NCBI GenBank assembly: GCA_000471925.1
Contig: CP006667.1
Location: 4,030,001-4,094,000 of the forward strand
Source: Ralstonia pickettii DTP0602
GTDB taxonomy: Bacteria > Pseudomonadota > Gammaproteobacteria > Burkholderiales > Burkholderiaceae
DNA: 64,000 bases
Direction: 5' to 3'
This document shows positions 53,359 through 62,667 of the stretch, piece after piece. The position numbers and the translations under genes were made by a program. Every line of letters starts with the position of its first letter. Position 1 is the stretch's first letter. The notes below the pieces were generated by a model that was given only the letters and a program-made list of their open reading frames with translations, was not told the origin of the DNA and did not search any database.

Positions 53359-53616
53359 TCAGCCGTGCATGCGCAGGAAGGCCTGGACGAAGGTGGCGAT
53401 CATCACCAGCACCAGTCCCCACGCCAGCAGGCGCGGCACCCGGCTGGGCGGCAGCTGCCGGCGCGGCGTGCGCCGGACTCCCGGCAGCGGCGCGCGCAGG
53501 CGCGAAGGCGTCTGCAGGCCGCGGGTATGCCAGATGGTTTCCGGGCCCGCATCCTGCAGGTGGGTGCTTTCCTTGCTCGGAGGCCGGGTCTTGCCGGCCG
53601 GACGTTGCGAAGCCAT
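53359..53616 (-). CDS. Small C-terminally anchored membrane protein
   Basis: An 85-aa protein with a basic polar N-terminal part (ASQRPAGKTRPPSKEST) and one hydrophobic segment near the C-terminus (LLAWGLVLVMIATFVQAFL). The ATG at 53616 is chosen over one 30 bases upstream. Function unknown. Confidence 0.5.
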   Translation of the reverse strand: MASQRPAGKTRPPSKESTHLQDAGPETIWHTRGLQTPSRLRAPLPGVRRTPRRQLPPSRVPRLLAWGLVLVMIATFVQAFLRMHG

Positions 53617-53814
53617 CTGTGCTCCCCGGAACATTGCCCATGGCATGCCGGCGTCCTGTCATTGGTGTGTGTGCCGCCGGTGCACGCGCGGCCCGCTCAG
53701 TTTCACTGTGGGATCGCGCGGCGCCATGGTAGGGCAAAGCCGGGCGGCGCGCCATGGGACCGATGCGCCGACGCGCCGGCGCAACGCTGCCCGCACTGCC
53801 CGCGACCACCCCGC

Positions 53815-55326
53815 TCAGCCCGCCGGCGCCTTGCGTACCAGCATCAGCGCTTCGCGCCGGAACGCACGGCCGGCGCGATGGTAGAACGGGTGCGGCGAGA
53901 ACTGCCGCGAGATAAACGAAGCAAGCAACGCCGCCGCCAGCAGGAACACCGTCAGGTCCTGCGTGCGCGTCATCTCCATCACGATCACGCTGGCGGTGAT
54001 CGGCGCCTGCGTGGCCGCGGCCAGGAACGCTGCCATCGACACCAGTGCCAGCACGCGCGGCTCGGCCATGCCGGTGACAAAGTGCGCCACGTTCTCGCCG
54101 ATGCCGGCGCCGATGGCCACCGCCGGCGTGAAGATGCCGCCCGGGATGCCGGCAAAGTAGGACACCACAGTCGCCACCAGCTTGGCGACGCCGAACCACT
54201 GCGTGGCATGCGATTCCCCGTTGATCAGCGCCGAGGCCTGCTCGTAGCCGGTGCCGAAGGTCGCGCCCGCGGTGGCCACGCCGAGCACCGCCACCACCAG
54301 CCCGCAGCCGAACGCCACCCACACCGGATGCTGCGTCGGCCAGGCGCGCCAGTGCGCGGGCAGCAGTCCGGGCACGCCGCCGATCAGCGCCTTGGCGAAC
54401 AGCCCGCCCAGCACGCCGTTGATCAGCGCGCACAGCAACACCGGGCCCCACGCGTCATGCAGCACCAGCATCGGCACCTTGACCACGAAATACGGGTTGT
54501 TGCCCAGCAGCGCCAGCGACACGAAGCCGGCGGTCAGCACGCCGGACAGCACCAGCCGGTCCCAGCGCACCGCGGTGCCGCGGCCGAGTTCCTCGATGGC
54601 GAACACCACGCCCGCGAGCGGCGTGTTAAAGGCCGCGGCCAGCCCGCCCGCCGCGCCGGCGACGATCAGCGCGTTGGGATGGAAGCCGATGCGAAAGCGC
54701 AGCTTCTCCTGGCACCAGCGGCCCCAGGCCAGCATGGCCGCCGCCCCAACTTGCACCGAAGGCCCCTCGCGCCCGACCGAGGCGCCCGCCAGCAGCGCCA
54801 GCGCGGTCAGCACCACCTTCCACATCGATTGCCGCAATGACACCAGCACGGTCTGTGCGGCGCCCGCGGGCGGCAACGTGACCGCTGCGATCACTTGCGG
54901 GATGCCACTGCCGCGCGCCTGCGGCGCCAGGCGGATCGTCAGCCAGCGCAAGGCGGCCAGCCCGAACGGCAGCATCACGAATGCCAGCCACGGGGTCGCC
55001 TGGGTCAGTTGTTGGTTCCAGCGCAGCGCGACTTCGGCGATCCAGGCAAACACCAGCGAAAACAACCCCACGCAGCCGGCGCCGAACATGAACACCGTGT
55101 AGCGCAGCGTGGTGCGCGAGATGCGCCCCGCCTGGCGCGACTTGCGCCTGGCGGCCACGCGGGCGCGGCGGCTGAGCTTGTGCAGCAGGCGGGGATCGGG
55201 GGGCAGGGGGCTGGCGTCGGAACTGGCGTCGGGGCGCGCCTGCGGATCCGGGCGGTTGGCGGGATCCGGGGAAGCGGGATCGGCGGAATTCGGATCTTTG
55301 GGATCGGTGGGCTCGCGCTCGGTCAT
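53815..55326 (-). CDS. ClC-family chloride channel/transporter
   Basis: A 503-aa membrane protein. The chloride-selectivity motifs are GSGIPQ (RGSGIPQVIAAV), GREGPSV (SVGREGPSVQVGAAAM) and GIFTPA (PGGIFTPAVAIG). The gating-Glu position is present in GREGP. A 70-residue Asp/Pro-rich and then basic N-terminal extension precedes the first helix. No CBS domain follows. Whether it is a channel or a proton antiporter is not decided here. Confidence 0.9.
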   Translation of the reverse strand: MTEREPTDPKDPNSADPASPDPANRPDPQARPDASSDASPLPPDPRLLHKLSRRARVAARRKSRQAGRISRTTLRYTVFMFGAGCVGLFSLVFAWIAEVALRWNQQLTQATPWLAFVMLPFGLAALRWLTIRLAPQARGSGIPQVIAAVTLPPAGAAQTVLVSLRQSMWKVVLTALALLAGASVGREGPSVQVGAAAMLAWGRWCQEKLRFRIGFHPNALIVAGAAGGLAAAFNTPLAGVVFAIEELGRGTAVRWDRLVLSGVLTAGFVSLALLGNNPYFVVKVPMLVLHDAWGPVLLCALINGVLGGLFAKALIGGVPGLLPAHWRAWPTQHPVWVAFGCGLVVAVLGVATAGATFGTGYEQASALINGESHATQWFGVAKLVATVVSYFAGIPGGIFTPAVAIGAGIGENVAHFVTGMAEPRVLALVSMAAFLAAATQAPITASVIVMEMTRTQDLTVFLLAAALLASFISRQFSPHPFYHRAGRAFRREALMLVRKAPAG

Positions 55327-55492
55327 GACAGAGGGGCGTTACGTAGGCATCCGGTGCGGCGCCTGGCGGAGCCGGGATGACATCGAACTATACGCCCATC
55401 ATGGCGGCGTCTGGCGCGTTGTGGCCGGCGATCGACGGCTGGATGCGGCATTCCGGCATGTCGTGGTGTGGACGCGCCTGCCCGCTTCCCCG

Positions 55493-55522
55493 GCTCCTCT
55501 CCCGCGGGCGGGAGAGGGGAGC
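55493..55522. repeat. REP-like hairpin CTCTCCCGC/GCGGGAGAG
   Basis: GCTCCTCTCCCG and CGGGAGAGGGGAGC form an imperfect hairpin in the 238-base gap between the ClC and Bug genes. This type of element is common between genes in Burkholderiales. The rest of the gap is featureless. Confidence 0.55.
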
Positions 55523-55564
55523 AAGCCAGCGGCGCGCGAAACGCCGTCGCACCGACGATTACGC

Positions 55565-56563
55565 TCAGTCCAGCGTGATGTTGTTGGCCCTGATCACCTT
55601 GCCCCAGTGCTCACGATCCGCCTCGATATAACGGTCGATTTCCGCCTGCGAGCGCGGCGGCTGCACGATCAGCCCCAGCGCGTTGAAGGTCGAACGGAAC
55701 TGCGGGTCCTTCAGCACGTGCGAAGCCGCAGCCTGCAGCCTGGCCACCGCATCGGCCGGCGTCTGCGCCGGCACCGCCAGGCCGAACCACGTCGCAGCCT
55801 GGAAATTCGGATAACCGCTCTCGGCCACCGTCGGCACGTTCGGCAACACATCCAGTCGCGTGCGGCCGGTGACCGCCAGCGCCTTGAGCTTGCCACCCTT
55901 GATATGCGGCAGCGAGGTGCTGACCACGTCGACCATCAGCTGCACATCATTGGCCAGCAACGCCGCCAGCGCCGGCGCGCTGCCGTTGTAGGGGACGTGC
56001 GTGACATGGATGCCCAGCTCGGTCTTGAGCATCTCGGTTGCCAGCTGCAGCGCGTTGCCCAGACCCACCGAGGCATAGTTAAGCTTGCCGCCCGCCGACT
56101 TGGCGTAGGCCGCGAACTCGCGGATGTTGCTGGCCGGCACCTGGGTGTTGGTCACCACCACCAGCGGCACCTCGGCGCCGATGGTGAAGATTTTGAAGTC
56201 CTTGGGCGGATCGTAGGTGATCTTCTTGTACAGCATCGGGTTGAGCACCATGCTGCCGTTGGTGGCCAGCACCATGGTGTAGCCGTCGGCGGGCGCGCGC
56301 GCCACGCTGTTGGTGCCGATCATGGTGGCGGCGCCCGGGCGGTTCTCCACCACCACGGTCTGGCCGAGCTGGCGCGACATGCCATCGGCCAGGGCGCGTC
56401 CGAACTGGTCGGTCGAGCCGCCGGGCGTGTACGGCACCACCAGCTTGATCGGCCGGTCGGGATAGGCGGCCTGCGCCGCGCCGCCCCACAAGGCCAACGC
56501 ACATCCCGCGCCCGCCGCCGTGGCGGCGAGCCATGTGCGCCATCCGCTTCTGCTGCTGTGCAT
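55565..56563 (-). CDS. Bug-family tripartite tricarboxylate transporter substrate-binding protein
   Basis: A 332-aa periplasmic binding protein. A signal peptide (GWRTWLAATAAGAGCALALW ending AAQAAYP) is followed by the Bug core: YPDRPIKLVVPYTPGGSTDQ, VVENRPGAATMIGTN and HVPYNGSAPALAALL. AGGAG precedes the ATG at 56563. No membrane TctA/TctB genes are nearby; Bug proteins are often orphans in Cupriavidus. It is in the same direction as the acyl-CoA synthetase 40 bases upstream, suggesting uptake of the acid that enzyme activates. Confidence 0.9.
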   Translation of the reverse strand: MHSSRSGWRTWLAATAAGAGCALALWGGAAQAAYPDRPIKLVVPYTPGGSTDQFGRALADGMSRQLGQTVVVENRPGAATMIGTNSVARAPADGYTMVLATNGSMVLNPMLYKKITYDPPKDFKIFTIGAEVPLVVVTNTQVPASNIREFAAYAKSAGGKLNYASVGLGNALQLATEMLKTELGIHVTHVPYNGSAPALAALLANDVQLMVDVVSTSLPHIKGGKLKALAVTGRTRLDVLPNVPTVAESGYPNFQAATWFGLAVPAQTPADAVARLQAAASHVLKDPQFRSTFNALGLIVQPPRSQAEIDRYIEADREHWGKVIRANNITLD

Positions 56564-56603
56564 CGCGTCTCCTCCTGTCATTGTCTTTATCTCGCGCTGG
56601 CGC

Positions 56604-58106
56604 TCAGACGCGGCGCTGGCGGCCTTCCCAGTATCGGTCACGCAACCGGCGCTTGGCGAGCTTGCCGGTCTCGTCGCGCGGCAGCTGCGCCTCGATCACG
56701 ATGCTGCGCGGCACCTTGAAGCCCGACAGCCGCTGGCGCAGCCATTCGATCACCTCGGCCTCGCGGATTTCCACGCCGGGCATCGGCTGCACCATGCCCA
56801 GCAGGCGCTCGCCGTATTCGTCGTCGGGGATGCCGAACACCACGCAGTCGGCCACGCCGGGATAGCGCACCAGTTCGTGCTCGATCTCGGCCGGGTAGAT
56901 GTTCACGCCGCCGGAGATCACCATGTCGGAGGCGCGGTCGCAGATAAACAGGTAGCCGTCGGCATCGACAAAGCCCATGTCGCCCAGCGTCACCAGCCCA
57001 TCGCGGTCGATGGCAGCGCGCGCGGCGTCGTTGTTGCGGTAGCTGAAGTCGGGATAGGCGGGCTGGCGCACGTAGACCAGGCCGACCTCGCCCGGCGCGC
57101 ACTGGCGGCCGTCCTCGTCGAGGATGCGCAGCTGCGCGGCGTCGACGGGCTTGCCGGCGGTGCCGGGACGCTCGGCGGCATCGGCCGGGGTGGCGACGGT
57201 AATCATGCCGGCTTCGCTGGAGGCGTAGGTTTCGTGGATCACCGGGCCCAGCCAATCGAGCATGGCGCGCTTCACGTCCGGCGAACACGGCGAGCCGGTC
57301 GAGGCGACAAAGCGCAGCGACGACAGGTCGTACTTCGCCCGTACCTCGGGCGGCAGCTTGAGCAGGCGCACGTACATGATCGGCACCAGGTAGATCACGT
57401 CGATGCGGTGCTTTTCGATCAGCGCCAGCACCTGCTCGGCATCAAAGCGCGGCGTGAGCACCAGCCGCTCGGCCATCTGCAGCGCGTTCTGGATAAACGA
57501 GCCCGGCGCGCTGTGGTACAGCGGCGCCGACATCAGCGCACGGCAGCCCGGCTCGAGGCCGTAGGTCTGCCGCACCACGGAGCGCATGCGCGCAAGCTGG
57601 CTTTCCAGCTGATCGAGCGGCACCGGCTGGCGCACCACGCCCTTGGGCCGGCCGGTGGTGCCGGAGGTGTAGGCCATATGGCCGCGCGGGGCCACGCGCG
57701 GGCCGTCGTAGGCGGGCTGTTGCGCCAGCCAGCTTTCGTATTCGATGGCGCCGCCGCCGGTACCGCCGCTGCCGCCCACGGCCAGCACCGTCATGCCGGC
57801 CGGCACGGCCTCGCGCACCGCGGGCAGCAGGTCGGCTTGCACCAGCAGTACCTTGGCGCCGCTGTCGGTCAGCAGGAAGCGCACTTCCTCCGTGGTGAAG
57901 TGCCAGTTGATCGGGCAGTAGTAGCAGCCGGCCGTGCGGCAGGCGTGGACCACGTCGGCGTAGGCAGGGTCGTTGCGCAGCAGTACCGCGACCACGTCGC
58001 CCTCCTGCACGCCCAGCGTGCGCAGGCCGCCGGCCAGTTGCGCGCCGCGCGCCACCTGCTCGTCGCCGGTGCGATGCATGTCTTCAAACCAGAGGTCCGT
58101 GGCCAT
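56604..58106 (-). CDS. Acyl-CoA synthetase (AMP-forming)
   Basis: A 500-aa adenylate-forming enzyme. The P-loop YTSGTTGRPKGVV, YASSEAGMI (A5-like), the GDMGFVDADGYLFICDR hinge and the C-terminal RLSGFKVPRSIV with the catalytic Lys region are all present. Acid substrate unknown. The LysR gene is divergent upstream and a Bug protein lies downstream, suggesting a small regulated catabolic unit. Confidence 0.86.
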   Translation of the reverse strand: MATDLWFEDMHRTGDEQVARGAQLAGGLRTLGVQEGDVVAVLLRNDPAYADVVHACRTAGCYYCPINWHFTTEEVRFLLTDSGAKVLLVQADLLPAVREAVPAGMTVLAVGGSGGTGGGAIEYESWLAQQPAYDGPRVAPRGHMAYTSGTTGRPKGVVRQPVPLDQLESQLARMRSVVRQTYGLEPGCRALMSAPLYHSAPGSFIQNALQMAERLVLTPRFDAEQVLALIEKHRIDVIYLVPIMYVRLLKLPPEVRAKYDLSSLRFVASTGSPCSPDVKRAMLDWLGPVIHETYASSEAGMITVATPADAAERPGTAGKPVDAAQLRILDEDGRQCAPGEVGLVYVRQPAYPDFSYRNNDAARAAIDRDGLVTLGDMGFVDADGYLFICDRASDMVISGGVNIYPAEIEHELVRYPGVADCVVFGIPDDEYGERLLGMVQPMPGVEIREAEVIEWLRQRLSGFKVPRSIVIEAQLPRDETGKLAKRRLRDRYWEGRQRRV

Positions 58107-58265
58107 CCGTTGTCTCCTGTATTGCTGTGCGTTCTGCGGAATCGGGCGCCGGTCCGCGGTGCGGCCGGCAGTTAATCACTGTATCGGTGCTGCCGTGCAT
58201 CGACAATCACGCGCATCGGAATCACAATGTTGCGCCATAGGTGACAATTCTTCAGGCAATCCCGG

Positions 58266-59180
58266 ATGGACCTCAACCTGATCCAGGCTTTCGTCGACAT
58301 CGTCGACGCCGGCAACCTGGCCGAGGCGGGCCGGCGGCGCGGCGTCACGCGCTCGCAGGTCAGCCGCCAGCTGCGCGAGCTGGAGCACCAGGCCGGCGCG
58401 CAACTGCTGCGCCGGACCACGCGCCGGCTGGAGCTGACCGAGCCCGGCCACGCGCTGTACCAGCACGGTGTGCGCATCCTGCAGGAGGTGGCGTCGGCGC
58501 AGGCGGAGATCGACAGCCTGGGCAAGACGCTGCGCGGCCATGTGCGCGTGAGCGTGCCCACTGGGCTGGGCGACGCCTATATCGCGCCGCTGCTGCTGCA
58601 GTTCGCGCAGAAGCACCCCGGCATCACGCTGCGCGTGTTCTTTGCCAACCGCGTCAACGACCTGATCGCCGCCGAGATCGATGTGGCGCTGAAGGTCACT
58701 TCTGCGCCGCCGCTTGACCACGTGGCGCGCGAAATCTGCGACATCCGCTGGCAACTGTATGCATCGCCGGACTATCTTGCCAGCATTCCGCCGGTACGCG
58801 TGCCGCCCGACCTGGCCGGCTGCCAGTTCCTGTGCCCGCCCTACCCTCCGCGCCAGTTCGCGCTGTCGCTGTACCGCGACGGCCAACGCGTGGACGTGGC
58901 GCTGACGCCGACGCTGCAATCCGAACACTTCCTGTTCCTCGCGCGGGCCGTGCGCGAGGGCCATGGCATCGGCCTGCTGCCGGTCTATATCGGCTGGGAG
59001 GAAGTGCGCGCCGGGCACCTGGTGCCGGTGCTGCCCGACTGGCGCCCGGAGGGGCTGGGCAACAAGCTCTTCATCATCACCACGCCCAACCTGCATCCGT
59101 CGATGGCGACCCGGGCTCTCATCGGGTTCATGCGCGAGGAGCTGGGCAAGCTGGAGGTCTTCCGGGACGCCGCGGCCTGA
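58266..59180 (+). CDS. LysR-family transcriptional regulator
   Basis: A 304-aa LysR protein: N-terminal winged helix-turn-helix (LIQAFVDIVDAGNLAEAGRR, RSQVSRQLRELEHQ) and a substrate-binding domain from residue 90 (GHVRVSVPTGLGDAYIAPLLL). It is divergent from the acyl-CoA synthetase gene across 159 bases, so it probably regulates that gene and itself. Confidence 0.9.
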   Translation: MDLNLIQAFVDIVDAGNLAEAGRRRGVTRSQVSRQLRELEHQAGAQLLRRTTRRLELTEPGHALYQHGVRILQEVASAQAEIDSLGKTLRGHVRVSVPTGLGDAYIAPLLLQFAQKHPGITLRVFFANRVNDLIAAEIDVALKVTSAPPLDHVAREICDIRWQLYASPDYLASIPPVRVPPDLAGCQFLCPPYPPRQFALSLYRDGQRVDVALTPTLQSEHFLFLARAVREGHGIGLLPVYIGWEEVRAGHLVPVLPDWRPEGLGNKLFIITTPNLHPSMATRALIGFMREELGKLEVFRDAAA

Positions 59181-59239
59181 GCGGCGGCGGCGGCACACTG
59201 GCCGGTGAGCGAACGGCATCTACGCCGGGCCGGCGCAAA

Positions 59240-59284
59240 CTTTCAATTTGCAAGCTATGATTCAGCAAACTTGCAAATTGAAAG
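59240..59284. promoter_or_regulatory. Inverted repeat operator upstream of hxlR
   Basis: A perfect 15-base inverted repeat, CTTTCAATTTGCAAG (59240-59254) and its complement (59270-59284), spaced 15 bases and ending 27 bases before the hxlR start. Its size and symmetry suit a dimeric HxlR repressor, so autoregulation is likely. Confidence 0.72.
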
Positions 59285-59311
59285 CAAGCCGACGACATCC
59301 CAGGCGCCCCC

Positions 59312-59824
59312 ATGACCCCCACCGATTTCGCTTCCATGCCCTGCCCCGTCGCCCGTTCCATGGCGGTGCTGGGCGAACGCTGGGCAATTCTCGTGCTGCG
59401 CGAGGCCTTCTACGGCAGCACGCGCTTCGACGAGTTCGAAAGCAACCTGGGCATCGCTCCCAACATCCTCAGCGCGCGCCTGAAGACGCTTGTGGCGCAC
59501 GACCTGTTGGCGCGCGTCACGCCAGAGGGCGGTGGCCGCCACGTCTACCAGCTGACCGACAAGGGGCGCGATTTCTTCCCCGTCTTTGTCGCGCTCAAGG
59601 CCTGGGCCGACTGCTGGATGACCGATGAAAAGGGTCCGCTGACCGTGCTGCAGGACCGCCGCACCGGCAAGGAAATCGCCGCGGCGGAGCTGATGCGCGC
59701 CGATGGCAGCCAGATCACGCTGGACGAGGTGCGCGTGCTGCCCGGGCCGGGCGCGGGGCGCTTCCTGCGGCGTCGCTTCGGCGACGCCGAAGCTGTCAGC
59801 GAGCAGGAGAGCCGCCATGACTGA
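59312..59824 (+). CDS. HxlR-family transcriptional regulator
   Basis: A 170-aa winged-helix regulator: PVARSMAVLGERWAILVLRE, FDEFESNLGIAPNILSARL, LTDKGRDFFPVFVAL. The Cys in SMPCPVARS is at the position used for thiol or aldehyde sensing in some relatives. A perfect inverted repeat lies just upstream. It overlaps the MATE gene by eight bases, so the pair is coupled and the regulator probably controls the exporter. Confidence 0.9.
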   Translation: MTPTDFASMPCPVARSMAVLGERWAILVLREAFYGSTRFDEFESNLGIAPNILSARLKTLVAHDLLARVTPEGGGRHVYQLTDKGRDFFPVFVALKAWADCWMTDEKGPLTVLQDRRTGKEIAAAELMRADGSQITLDEVRVLPGPGAGRFLRRRFGDAEAVSEQESRHD

Positions 59825-61175
59825 TACCAGCGCGCTGCGCGCCTGCGCCGCCCCGGCCGAAGCGGTGCCCGCCAGCGAACTGGCCCGCCGCATCGGCAAG
59901 CTGGCCGGCCCGACCGCGCTGATCGCGCTGCTGCAGGCCGTGGCCCAGCTGATCGAAACCTGGCTGGCCGCGCGCCAGGGCACGGCGGCGCTGGCCGGCT
60001 GGGCCGTGGTGCTGCCGTTTGCGCTGCTGCTGCAGCAGATGTCGACCGGCGCGATGGGCGGGGGCGTGGTCGCGGCGATCGCGCGCGCGCTCGGCGCCAA
60101 CAGGCGCGAGGAAGCGTCGTCGCTGGTCGTGCACGCGCTGCTGATCGCGGTGACCGCGGGACTGGCCTTTGCCGTGGTGCTGGCGGGATTTCCGCGTGGC
60201 GTGCTGGGCGCGGTGGGCGGCGACACCGCGGCCGAGGCGGCTGCCACCTATGCGATCTGGTTGTTCGGCGCCGGCGCCATACCGGCGTGGCTGGCCAACA
60301 CGCTGGCCTCGGTGCTGCGCGGCGGCGGCCGCCATGCGCTGGCCGCGCGCGTGCTCACGCTGATGTGGATCGCCTTCCCGCCGCTGTCGTGGCTGCTGGC
60401 CGAGCCCGCCGGCATGGGGCTGGCCGGTATTGGCGCGGCGCTGGCGGCGGTGTCGTGGGCCGCGGCGCTGGCGATGGCGGTCGTGGTGGCGCGCGGCGGC
60501 GCGGGCTTCGTGCCGGTGTTGCGGTTGCGGCCGTCGTGGGAACTGTTCGCGCGCATCCTGTCGGTGGGGCTGGTGGCGTGCGCGCTGGCGGCGGTGGGCA
60601 ACCTGACCACCATCCTGGTCACCGCGCAACTGCGCCATCATGGCACCGCGGCGGTGGCGGCCTATGGCATCTCGGCGCGGCTGGAATTCCTGATGATCCC
60701 GCTCGCCTTCGGCGTGGGCTCGGCGCTGACGGCGCTGGTCGGCCGCGCCGTGGGTGCCGGCGACTGGCACACCGCGCGCCGCACCGCATGGGTGGGTGCG
60801 TTCCTGGCGCTGGCCATTGCCGGCATGGCTGGCGCCGCGGTGGGCCTGGCACCGGTGCGGTTTGCCAGCCTGTTCACCAATGACGCGGAAGTGATCGACA
60901 TCGCGGCGCGCGCGCTGTCATGGGTGGGGCCGGCCTTCGGCGGCTTCGGGCTCGGCATGGCGCTGTACTTTGCGTCGATGGGGGCGGGGCGCATGCGTTG
61001 GCCGGTGGCCGCCGGGCTGTGCCGGATCGCGCTGGCCGTGGGCGGCGGGTGGATGCTGGCCAATGTGTTCGGCATGGGGCTGGACGGGCATTTCCTGGGG
61101 GTGGCGCTGGGGATCACGGCCTATGGCGTGGTCACTGCGATGGGGGTCAGGCAGGGAGAGTGGTCGGCGCGATAA
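59817..61175 (+). CDS. MATE-family multidrug efflux transporter
   Basis: A 452-aa inner-membrane protein with about 12 hydrophobic helices in two similar halves. MATE-type features are the N-terminal GKLAGPTALIALLQAVAQLIE, the AYGISARLEFLMIPLAFGVG repeat and GRAVGAGDWHTARR in the second half. It exports organic cations or drugs using an ion gradient. The upstream HxlR gene overlaps it. Substrates unknown. Confidence 0.85.
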   Translation: MTDTSALRACAAPAEAVPASELARRIGKLAGPTALIALLQAVAQLIETWLAARQGTAALAGWAVVLPFALLLQQMSTGAMGGGVVAAIARALGANRREEASSLVVHALLIAVTAGLAFAVVLAGFPRGVLGAVGGDTAAEAAATYAIWLFGAGAIPAWLANTLASVLRGGGRHALAARVLTLMWIAFPPLSWLLAEPAGMGLAGIGAALAAVSWAAALAMAVVVARGGAGFVPVLRLRPSWELFARILSVGLVACALAAVGNLTTILVTAQLRHHGTAAVAAYGISARLEFLMIPLAFGVGSALTALVGRAVGAGDWHTARRTAWVGAFLALAIAGMAGAAVGLAPVRFASLFTNDAEVIDIAARALSWVGPAFGGFGLGMALYFASMGAGRMRWPVAAGLCRIALAVGGGWMLANVFGMGLDGHFLGVALGITAYGVVTAMGVRQGEWSAR

Positions 61176-61218
61176 GCATTGCGGCGTTGGCGCAAGCCGC
61201 GACCGGTGGCGTGCTCCC

Positions 61219-62667
61219 CTACCGCGTCAACACCTTCGCATCCCCCTGCATCCCCGCATCGCGTACATCCTGCGGCACCGACGGCCAGCCGCCGCCGAGC
61301 GACTTGTACAGCGCCGCGGTGCTGGTCAGCACATCCACCTGCCCCTGCACCGCTGAAAGCTGCGCGGCGAACAACTTCTCCTGCGCCGTGGTCACCTCCA
61401 GGTAGCTGGAATATCCGCCCTCGTAGCGCGCGCTCGACTGGTCGGCATACACCACCAGGCTCTTCTCCTGCTGGCGCAGGCTCACCAGCCGGTTGCGGGT
61501 CTCGATGCCGCTGGACAGGGCGCTGTTGACGTCGGCCAGCGCCGCCAACACGGTGCCCTGGTAGGCCAGCATGGCCTGGTCGCGCTGCGCCGATGCGGTC
61601 TGCACCTGGCCCCGGATGGCGCCCCCCTGGAAAATCGGCTGGGTCAGCCCGGCGCCGATGCCCCACACTTGCGAGGCGCTGTGCCACAGGCCCGCCGGCG
61701 AAGTGGCGATGGCGCCGAACAGGCCGCTCAGGTTGACCGCTGGCAAGTACAGCGCCTGCGCCGCGCCCAGCTGAGCGTTGGCGGCGATGGCGGTTTGCTC
61801 GGCCTGCAACACGTCAGGCCGGCGCGACAGCAGCGCGGCCGGCAGGTCGGCGCCGACCGGCGGCGGCTGCAGTTCGTTGACCGGCTTGCCGCGCTCGATC
61901 GGGCCGGGCTCGCGGCCCAGCAGGACCGACAGCGCGTTCTCGGTCTGCGCGATGCCGCTGCGCAGCACCGGGATCGTCGCCTCGGTCACGTAAAAATCGT
62001 TCTCCGCTTGCGACAGCTCCACCTGCGAGATCACGCCGCCCTCATAGCGCTGCCGGAAGATATCCAGCCCCTGCCCGCGCGCCTGCAGCGTCTGCTGCGC
62101 GATCTCCAGCTGCGCGTCGAGCCCGCGCAGCGTGGCATAGCCCTGCACCACCGACGCCGCCAGCGACAGCACCACGCCACGGCGGGCGTACTCGGCGTTC
62201 CACAGGCTGGCCTCGGCCGCCTCGACCTGCCGGCGGATGCGGCCCCACAGGTCGATCTCCCAGCTGGCATTGGCCAATAGCTGGTAGGAATTGCGCGGGC
62301 CGTCGAGCGACGCGAACGGCGTGCCGGTGAAAGTGCCGGCGCGCTGGCGAGTAGCCGACGCCGTCAGGTTGACCTGCGGGAAGAAGCCGGCGCGCACCAC
62401 CATCAGCTGGCCACGGAATTCATCGATGCGGGCCGCGGCGATGCGCACGTCGTAGCTGTTGCGCAGCGCCGTCTCGACCAGCGAGTTAAGCACCGGGTCG
62501 CCGAAGCTGTCCCACCAGGCGCTGTCCGCGGCAACGGACAGCACGCCGGTGTCGATGCGGTACTGCGCCGGATCCGCCGTGGCCGGGCGCTCGTAGTTGG
62601 GGCCGATGGCGCAGCCGCCCAGCGCCGCGGCCAGGCAGGCGCCGGCCAGCCGGCGGCGCGCGCTCAT
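61219..62667 (-). CDS. NodT-family outer-membrane efflux lipoprotein
   Basis: A 482-aa TolC/OprM-like protein. A lipoprotein signal peptide (LAGACLAAALGGC, Cys19) is followed by GPNYERP and the two OEP repeats (WWDSFGDPVLNSLVETALRN; LLSRRPDVLQAEQTAIAANA). It forms the outer channel of the RND pump encoded upstream; the genes overlap as ATGA at 62664-62667. Confidence 0.93.
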   Translation of the reverse strand: MSARRRLAGACLAAALGGCAIGPNYERPATADPAQYRIDTGVLSVAADSAWWDSFGDPVLNSLVETALRNSYDVRIAAARIDEFRGQLMVVRAGFFPQVNLTASATRQRAGTFTGTPFASLDGPRNSYQLLANASWEIDLWGRIRRQVEAAEASLWNAEYARRGVVLSLAASVVQGYATLRGLDAQLEIAQQTLQARGQGLDIFRQRYEGGVISQVELSQAENDFYVTEATIPVLRSGIAQTENALSVLLGREPGPIERGKPVNELQPPPVGADLPAALLSRRPDVLQAEQTAIAANAQLGAAQALYLPAVNLSGLFGAIATSPAGLWHSASQVWGIGAGLTQPIFQGGAIRGQVQTASAQRDQAMLAYQGTVLAALADVNSALSSGIETRNRLVSLRQQEKSLVVYADQSSARYEGGYSSYLEVTTAQEKLFAAQLSAVQGQVDVLTSTAALYKSLGGGWPSVPQDVRDAGMQGDAKVLTR

